The notes beneath the pieces were generated by a model. That model ran no database searches. It was not told where the DNA came from and saw only the letters and a list, made by a program, of their open reading frames with translations. Below are positions 53,266 to 60,100 of a DNA stretch of 64,000 bases, one piece after another. Numbering within the stretch: the stretch's first letter is position 1; each line of letters starts with the position of its first letter. Made by a program: the position numbers and the translations under genes. The stretch comes from Pseudorhodoferax sp047601025 (lineage in GTDB: Bacteria; Pseudomonadota; Gammaproteobacteria; Burkholderiales; Burkholderiaceae_C), in assembly GCF_047601025.1 (NCBI RefSeq), contig NZ_JASGJZ010000001.1, positions 1,364,001 to 1,428,000 of the forward strand, given 5' to 3'.

Positions 53266-54710
53266 CCGCACCCCTCGTCCACGGCTACGAAGTCGTGATC
53301 GGCTTCGAGACCCATGCCCAGCTGTCGACGGCCAGCAAGATCTTCAGCCGCGCCTCCACGGCCTTCGGCGCCGAGCCCAACACCCAGGCCTGCGCGGTGG
53401 ACCTGGCGCTGCCCGGCACGCTGCCCGTCATGAACCGCGGCGCGGTCGAGCGCGCGATCCGGCTCGGCCTGGCGCTGGGCGCGACGATCGCGCCGCGCAG
53501 CATCTTCGCGCGCAAGAACTACTTCTACCCGGACCTGCCCAAGGGCTACCAGATCAGCCAGTACGAGATCCCGGTCGTGCAGGGCGGCTCGGTCAGCTTC
53601 TACCTCGGCGACACGCCCAAGACCGTGCGCCTGGTGCGCGCGCACCTGGAGGAGGACGCCGGCAAGTCGCTGCACGAGGACTTCGCCGGCCTGAGCGGCA
53701 TCGACCTGAACCGCGCCGGCACGCCGCTCCTGGAGATCGTGACCGAACCGGACATCCGCTCCTCCGCCGAGGCCGTGGCCTACGCGCGCGAGCTGCACAA
53801 GATCGTGACCTGGATCGGCATCTGCGACGGCAACATGCAGGAGGGCAGCTTCCGCTGCGACGCCAACGTCTCGGTGCGCAAGCCCGGCCAGCCGCTGGGC
53901 ACGCGGCGCGAGATCAAGAACCTGAACAGCTTCAAGTTCATGCAGCAGGCCATCGATTTCGAGGTGCGCTGGCAGATCGAGCAAATCGAGGACGGCCACG
54001 CGATCCAGCAGGCGACCGTGCTGTTCGACCCCGACACCGGCGAGACGCGGGCGATGCGCACCAAGGAGGACGCGGCCGACTACCGCTACTTCCCCGACCC
54101 GGACCTGCCGCCGCTGGTCATCGCGCCCGAATGGATCGAGCAGGTGCGCGGCGCGATGCCCGAGTTGCCGCGCGCGATGGCCCAGCGCTTCGTCGCCGAC
54201 TACGGCCTGCCGGCCTACGACGCCGCGCAGCTGACCGCCAGCAAGGCCACCGCCACCTACTTTGAGCAGGCCGCCCAGGCCAGCGGCCAGGCCAAGCTGG
54301 CCAGCAACTGGGTCATGGGCGAGATCTCGCGCCGGCTGAACGCGGGCGAACTGGCCATCGAGCAGGCGCCGGTGTCGGCCGCGCAGCTGGCCGCGCTGCT
54401 GGCCCGCATCGCCGACGACACGGTGTCCAACGCCGCCGCGCGCCAGGTGTTCGACGCGCTGTGGAACGGCGAGGGCACCGAGGTCGACGCGCTGATCGAG
54501 GCCCGCGGCCTGCGGCAGATGAACGACGCCGGCGCGCTGCAGGCCATCGTCGACCAGGTCGTCGCCGCGAACCCCCGGAACATCGAGGAGTTCAAGGCCG
54601 GCAAGGACAAGGCGCTGAACGCGCTGGTCGGCCAGGTCATGAAGGCCAGCGGCGGCAAGGCCAACCCGGCCCAGGTCAACGCGCTGCTGCGCGCGCGGAT
54701 CGGCCACTGA
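53262..54710 (+). CDS. gatB: Asp/Glu-tRNA amidotransferase subunit B
   Basis: 482 residues. EVVIGFETHAQLSTASKIFS at the N-terminus (about 10-29), FARKNYFYPDLPKGYQISQY, EEDAGKSLHED, GIDLNRAGTPLLEIVTEPDI and MQEGSFRCDANVSVRKPG; the C-terminal YqeY-like helical tail binds tRNA. It phosphorylates and amidates the misacylated tRNA. The ATG overlaps the stop of the inserted gene as ATGA, so its translation now depends on coupling to that foreign gene. Confidence 0.97.
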   Translation: MTAPLVHGYEVVIGFETHAQLSTASKIFSRASTAFGAEPNTQACAVDLALPGTLPVMNRGAVERAIRLGLALGATIAPRSIFARKNYFYPDLPKGYQISQYEIPVVQGGSVSFYLGDTPKTVRLVRAHLEEDAGKSLHEDFAGLSGIDLNRAGTPLLEIVTEPDIRSSAEAVAYARELHKIVTWIGICDGNMQEGSFRCDANVSVRKPGQPLGTRREIKNLNSFKFMQQAIDFEVRWQIEQIEDGHAIQQATVLFDPDTGETRAMRTKEDAADYRYFPDPDLPPLVIAPEWIEQVRGAMPELPRAMAQRFVADYGLPAYDAAQLTASKATATYFEQAAQASGQAKLASNWVMGEISRRLNAGELAIEQAPVSAAQLAALLARIADDTVSNAAARQVFDALWNGEGTEVDALIEARGLRQMNDAGALQAIVDQVVAANPRNIEEFKAGKDKALNALVGQVMKASGGKANPAQVNALLRARIGH

Positions 54711-54719
54711 GAACGCGGC

Positions 54720-55376
54720 TCAGCGCGGCGCGCGGGTCGACGCGGCCTGCTCGGCCCACAGCTGGCGCAGCCGCGCCAGTTCCTCGTCGTAGCGCTCGTT
54801 CACGCGGCGGCGCTCGGCCTCCTGCTCGGCGATGAAGCGCCGCTGCTGCGCGACGGCGGCGTCGTGCTCCTCGACCTGGCGGCGCAGCGGCGCCGGCACG
54901 CGCTCGGGCGTGTTGACGTAGAACTCCAGCTCCTGGTCCAGCCGGATGCGCTGGCGCGCGAGCTCGGCCAGGCGCTGGTGCGCCACGTCCAGCCCGCCGT
55001 CCACCAGGGCCAGCGCCTCGGCGCGCGCGCGGTCGTGCGCGGCCTGGTCGCGGTAGCGCGCCAGCAGCGCGCGGTTGCGGCGCAGCTCCTCGCCGGCGCG
55101 GCGCTGCTCTTCGGCGGCACGGTGCTCGCGCGCCTCGATCGCCTCGCGCTCGGCTGCGGTCAGCGACGGGCCGATCTGGCGCCGCACCGTGCCGCTGGGG
55201 TTGAGTTCCTTCTGCACCCGGTCGATGCACTCCAGGATCGGCCGGTCCGAGGTGATGCGCCGGCCCTGCGCGTCCACGCAGGTGTAGATCGAGCCCTGCG
55301 GCTGGGCCTGCGCGCCGCCGATTGCGCCGGCGGCCAGTGCGGCGCCAAGCAGCAGCCGGCCCCGGCGCGCGGTCAC
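54720..55376 (-). CDS. DUF4124 domain exported protein with coiled coil
   Basis: 218 residues. The signal peptide (about 1-25, RLLLGAALAAGAIGGAQAQ) is followed by a short DUF4124 domain (IYTCVDAQGRRITSDRPI) and then about 150 residues rich in Arg, Glu and Ala forming a long helix or coiled coil (EREAIEAREHRAAEEQRRAG). Probably periplasmic; function unknown. The GTG start overlaps the pyrE stop (GTGA). Convergent with gatB, 9 bases apart. Confidence 0.85.
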   Translation of the reverse strand: MTARRGRLLLGAALAAGAIGGAQAQPQGSIYTCVDAQGRRITSDRPILECIDRVQKELNPSGTVRRQIGPSLTAAEREAIEAREHRAAEEQRRAGEELRRNRALLARYRDQAAHDRARAEALALVDGGLDVAHQRLAELARQRIRLDQELEFYVNTPERVPAPLRRQVEEHDAAVAQQRRFIAEQEAERRRVNERYDEELARLRQLWAEQAASTRAPR

Positions 55377-56089
55377 GGGGCCCCGTCTTCCAGCACGCCG
55401 TAGCGCTGGCGGTAGGCCAGCACGCGGCCATGGTGCTCGGCCAGCGCGGCCTCGCCGCCCTTGGCCAGGTACTGCAGCAGGTCCTCCAGCCGCGCGATCG
55501 CGCAGACCTGCAGGCCGAGCTGGCGCCGCACGTACTGCACGGCGCTGTGCGGCACGTCGCGGCCGCCCTCGGTGGCCATCTCCTGGCGGTCCAGCGCGAT
55601 CACGACCGCGTGCGGCGCGGCGCCGGCCGCGCGGATCAGCGCGATGGATTCGCGCACCGCCGTGCCGGCCGACATCACGTCGTCCACCACCAGCACCCGG
55701 CCCTGCAGCGGCGCGCCGACCAGCTGGCCGCCCTCGCCGTGGTTCTTGGCCTCCTTGCGGTTGTAGGCGAACGGCAGGCTGCGGCCGCGCCGCGCGAACT
55801 CCACGGCCAGCGCCGCGGCCAGCGGGATGCCCTTGTAGGCCGGGCCGAAGATCATGTCGAAGCCGATGCCGCCGGCCTCCAGGGCCGACGCATAGAATTC
55901 CGCGAGCCGGGCCAGCTTGGCGCCATCGTCGAACAGGCCCGCGTTGAAGAAATACGGGCTCATGCGGCCCGCCTTGGTCTTGAACTCGCCGAAGCGCAGC
56001 ACGCCGGTCTCGACCGCGAAGCGCACGAAGTCCTGGGCCAGTGCATCGTTCCGGCCGGCGCCCGCGGCGCCGGTCCTGGGTTCCAACAT
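55373..56089 (-). CDS. pyrE: Orotate phosphoribosyltransferase
   Basis: 238 residues. FGEFKTKAGRMSPYFFNAGL, FGPAYKGIPLAAALAVE, AYNRKEAKNHGEGG and the PRPP-binding VLVVDDVMSAGTAVRES are the family marks. Converts orotate and PRPP to OMP in pyrimidine synthesis. ATG 56089 (MLEPRTGAAGAG) is chosen since upstream codons overlap the divergent exoA gene. Confidence 0.96.
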   Translation of the reverse strand: MLEPRTGAAGAGRNDALAQDFVRFAVETGVLRFGEFKTKAGRMSPYFFNAGLFDDGAKLARLAEFYASALEAGGIGFDMIFGPAYKGIPLAAALAVEFARRGRSLPFAYNRKEAKNHGEGGQLVGAPLQGRVLVVDDVMSAGTAVRESIALIRAAGAAPHAVVIALDRQEMATEGGRDVPHSAVQYVRRQLGLQVCAIARLEDLLQYLAKGGEAALAEHHGRVLAYRQRYGVLEDGAP

Positions 56090-56099
56090 GGGAGCTTCC

Positions 56100-56891
56100 T
56101 TGTTCAAGTTGACCAGCCTGAATCTCAACGGCATCCGTTCGGCCGCCACCAAGGGCGTGGAAGCCTGGATCGCCGCAACGGGCCCGGATTGTATTTGCGT
56201 ACAGGAGGTCAAGGCGCAGTGGGCCGACGTGCAGGGCCGCTTCGAGCAGCTGGCCGGCCTGCAGGGCCATTTCCACTTCGCCGAGAAGAAGGGCTATTCG
56301 GGCGTCGCCATCTACACCCGGCATGCGCCCAGCGAGGTGCGAACCGGCTTCGGCGCGCCGGAGTTCGACGCCGAGGGCCGCTACCTGGAACTGCGCTTCG
56401 ACACGCCGCAGCGCAAGTTCTCGCTGATCAGCTGCTACTTCCCCAGCGGCTCCTCCGGCGAGCTGCGGCAGGCCGCCAAGTTCCGCTTCCTGGACCTGTT
56501 CGACCCCTACCTCGTCGCGCTCAAGCGCGAGCGCGAGTTCATCCTGTGCGGCGACATCAACATCGCGCACCGCGAGATCGACCTGAAGAACTGGCGCAGC
56601 AACCAGAAGAACAGCGGCTTCCTGCCCGAGGAACGGGCCTGGATGACCAAGCTGCTGTCCGAGACCGGCCTGATCGACGTCTACCGCCGCCTGCACCCGG
56701 AGACCACCAGCGAGTGCTACACGTGGTGGAGCAACCGCGGCCAGGCCTGGGCCAACAACGTCGGGTGGCGGCTGGACTACCACCTGGCCACGCCGGCCAC
56801 CGCCGCGCACGCCCGCACCGCGGCGATCTACAAGGACCAGCGCTTCTCGGACCATGCGCCGCTGACGGTCGAGTACGAATTTGGGATTTGA
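56100..56891 (+). CDS. exoA: Exodeoxyribonuclease III / AP endonuclease
   Basis: 263 residues of the exonuclease-endonuclease-phosphatase fold: LTSLNLNGIRSA, CICVQEVKAQ (metal Glu), CGDINIAHREIDLKN, WRLDYHLATP and RFSDHAPL (catalytic Asp-His). Cuts at abasic sites in base-excision repair. I use TTG 56100 because GGAG lies 5 bases before it; an in-frame ATG at 56088 overlaps the pyrE start codon on the other strand. Last core gene before the low-GC island. Confidence 0.94.
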   Translation: MFKLTSLNLNGIRSAATKGVEAWIAATGPDCICVQEVKAQWADVQGRFEQLAGLQGHFHFAEKKGYSGVAIYTRHAPSEVRTGFGAPEFDAEGRYLELRFDTPQRKFSLISCYFPSGSSGELRQAAKFRFLDLFDPYLVALKREREFILCGDINIAHREIDLKNWRSNQKNSGFLPEERAWMTKLLSETGLIDVYRRLHPETTSECYTWWSNRGQAWANNVGWRLDYHLATPATAAHARTAAIYKDQRFSDHAPLTVEYEFGI

Positions 56892-57159
56892 GCGGGGCGG
56901 GGGCGGGCGGCTTGCGGGGCGTCGCGGCTGCGGGGGCTGCGGGCTTGGGTTGTCTGGTTTGCAGCGATTGCAGTCGCTCACCTCCAACTCGCCAAAGGCA
57001 GCTTTATGAAGGATTGCTGAAACCATTGACGCATAGCACAGCGCCTGAAGCTGCATATGCGCGCAGTTGTCACGCTTGAGTTCAACAACCACCAATGTGA
57101 ACTGGAGCGACCCTATCAAGTAAACAGAAATGAAGAGATCGACATGAGGCTGAGGCGTG
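56892..57159. other. Left edge of the low-GC island
   Basis: After exoA there are about 50 bases of G-rich sequence (56892-56945), then composition drops sharply at about 56950 and stays low to about 63250. No tRNA gene, integrase or clear direct repeat is visible at the junction. The stretch holds the decayed nuclease-like fragment described separately. Confidence 0.6.
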
Positions 57160-57161
57160 TC
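56981..57161 (-). pseudogene. Decayed PD-(D/E)XK-nuclease-like fragment
   Basis: In the minus frame ending near 56981 a protein-like stretch of about 60 codons reads HVDLFIS, then LVVVELKRDN about 20 residues on, then MQLQALCYASMVSA. An Asp followed by a beta strand carrying ELK and an LQALxYAxMVS helix is a common pattern in PD-(D/E)XK nuclease families. There is no start codon or upstream half (the frame closes within the end of the 1975-residue gene), and the downstream part becomes Pro-rich chromosomal sequence. GC is as low as the island. A remnant of a second island gene is the best reading. Confidence 0.5.
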
Positions 57162-60100
57162 AGGCCATCAGACGTATGACATCGCCGTCAGTCGACGCGA
57201 TGCCAAGGCTCACGAGCAAATCAGCAGCGGCCAACGTTCGTGTCTCCGCCTCTGCGGTCAGTCGACTGGTGCCCAGCATCCGGCAAGTGATTCGAGCAAG
57301 CTCCAGCTTGGTCGAGCCACCTGCCTGATCCAAAATATGCCGCATCAGGGATGCGATCTCTTCAAGTGACACTTCGGCGATGGCGCGGCGAGAGCGCTCG
57401 TCGCCATCCGACACGCGGAATGGGCACAGGTGCGCAGGCGAAGTGCCACTGGCCCAGTAGAAGGTGCGCTCCCCATCCACCGTCTTGACGATGCTGGAGG
57501 GTGTGAGCCGGCGAAGACGATCAACGATCCGTGTACCGGTTCGTTCAAGGCCCCAGGCGCGCGCCACTCGCCTGAAGAGAACGCTTTCAAGAATCGGACC
57601 TTCCTTCTCAATAACAAAGGTCAGTTGACGCTGGAGTGCTGCTGATGCCGCCGCCTCGTAGAAAGAGTCTGGTGAGCCTTGGTCAAGCTCCGCCGGCCGA
57701 TAGATTGGCAATGTCGGACTTGTCGATTCAGCGGTGGAGAATGGGTCGTCAACGTCGGCTGTGGGCCGTGAGGAAGTTTCGTCAGCCGCTTCAGCGACCT
57801 CCGCTACCTCTGGTGCTGACTCCGCAGGATCCGGCGCCTGAAGAAGGGACTCGAGCTTGGCTACTAGCTTTTCGATCTCGCGCTCAGGATCCAGCCACCA
57901 GTCTGTCGACCAGATTCTGTACAGCCGCCATCCAAGCCCTTCAAGAATGTGATGGCGAAGACGGTCACGATCTCGAGCAGTCGCGGCGGAGTGATAGGTC
58001 GCGCCGTCGCACTCCACGCCTGCCAGATATCGACCCGTCGCGCGAGGGTCCACGATGCCGAGATCGACGCGATACCCTGAGCAGCCGACCTGAGGGTGCA
58101 CAACCCAACCACGGTCACGAAGCATCTTGATGACTGCGACTTCGAATGGACTGTCTGGCGCGAGCCCGGTGGGAAGCGCCTGCTCAACAATGGCGCGCGG
58201 CCCACGCAGTGCGAACTCCAGATAGTGCTTCAGATCGCGCACGCCTGCGGCGCGGACGCGATTCAGATCTATCTGTTCTGGTTTCAGCGTGCTGAAGATG
58301 ACTACGCCGTGCCGAGCACGCGAAACGGCGACGTTCAGTCGCCGATGGCCGCCTTCGCCATTGAGCGGTCCGAAGTTCATCGTCACCTTGCCCGCAGCAT
58401 CGGGACCGTACGTGATCGAGAAGAAGATGAGATCACGCTCGTCACCCTGTACGTTCTCCAGGTTCTTCACGAACAGCGGCTCCTGCGAAGCTTGAGCAAG
58501 CGCCTTGTCCAGATTGACGTTCGCGCGCCGACGAGCGTCCAGGAGATTGAGGATGAGCGATTGCTGTGTGGAATTGAACGTGACCACGCCAACGGTCTTT
58601 CCTCGCCCGCCTTCTTTCAAGTAATGCTGCTCGATGGCATCCACGATCGCGTCAGCCTCCGCTCGATTGGTGCGCGAGCCGCCCCGATCGTACACGCCAT
58701 CGACTTTCTGCAGTCGAACCGCCACGTCGTCCGTGACCGGCGAGGGGAAGGTCACCAGCTCTGAGTCGTAGTAGTGAACATTGCTGAAAGTGATCAAGCT
58801 TTCATGCCGGCTGCGATAGTGCCACTTCAGGCTCTTCCTGTTCATGCCGGCGCCCAGGCATTCGTCCAGGATGCTCTCCAGGTCGTCGACCTGCTGGCCA
58901 TCACCGGTGGTGTCACCACTGTCACCACTCGAGAAGAAGCTTGTCGGAGGCAACTGCTTGGGGTCGCCCACGACCACCAACTGTTGACCGCGGGCGATGA
59001 CGCCCACAGCATCCCAGACGGCGATCTGCGACGCCTCGTCGAAGACCACCAGATCGAACTGGGAGTGTCCGGCCGCCAGATACTGCGCGACGGACAACGG
59101 GGACATCAGCAGACAGGGCTTGAGCTTTGGAAGCAGCGTTGGCATGCCCTGAACAAGCTGCCTGACAGGCATGTGGCGACGCTGTTTCTGCAATTCCCTG
59201 CGCAGTTTTCCCATTTCACTGTCGGCGCCGACCATGGCCGAGGTCGCCGACGGCACCTTGCCGCTGAGCGTTGCGGCGATGTAGCTTTGCGTCAACCCTT
59301 GGAACTTTGAATCTGCCGCCCGGAACTCCTGGATCTTGCGCTCATGGTCCGCGCTCGAAAAACCGCGCAAAACAGGGTCGACGTCGACCACCCGCTTGAG
59401 CCACCAACTGCGGTAGCTGTGCTCGAAATGAGCTTCGACGCCAGACAGTGGGATTTGTCCGGATTCGACGGTGGTAACAAGGCCTTGAAGGCCTTGAGCG
59501 ACGGCTGCGTCGCGCACGCTGCGCCACAGGCACCAGGACTGCAGTGCCCGCTGCGACTGCTGCCAAGCTAGGAGTGTCGACTGCAGCCGTTCGAGAGCAC
59601 CGTTGGCTTCCGCCGCGCCCGTCAATGATTTCGTCGGCATTGCCAACTCACTAACAGCTTGAAGACCCGCGAGCAGATGTCGGTGTGCCTCTCGGAACTC
59701 GATCAGGCTGCGGCCCACCGCGCCTGAGGGTTCAAGCCGCGCCCGTTGCTCGCCGACCAGCGGTTCCAGCCGCTGCTTCAGGTTCTCGTTCAGAGCGTGG
59801 TCGCTGCCTGCAAGTCGCACGCAAGCGTCAGAAAAGTCCTTTGCCCAACTGGCGTGACTTTCCACGGAACCCCAGTCCGTACTCAAGCCTGCGTAGGCCT
59901 CTTGCAGCAAGCCTTCCGCTTCAGGTCGCATGCCCAGGAGGGCCTGATCTTCCTCGTTCACGTCGGCCAGCGGCACAAGTGCTGTATCCAGCATCGACGC
60001 AAGCGGTGGGCGACCATCGTCTCTTACGGATGCCAGTCGACCAAGGACTGAGCGCTTTGCAAACCAATTCTTTGGCCACCAGGTGTTGACGGCTTGAGCC

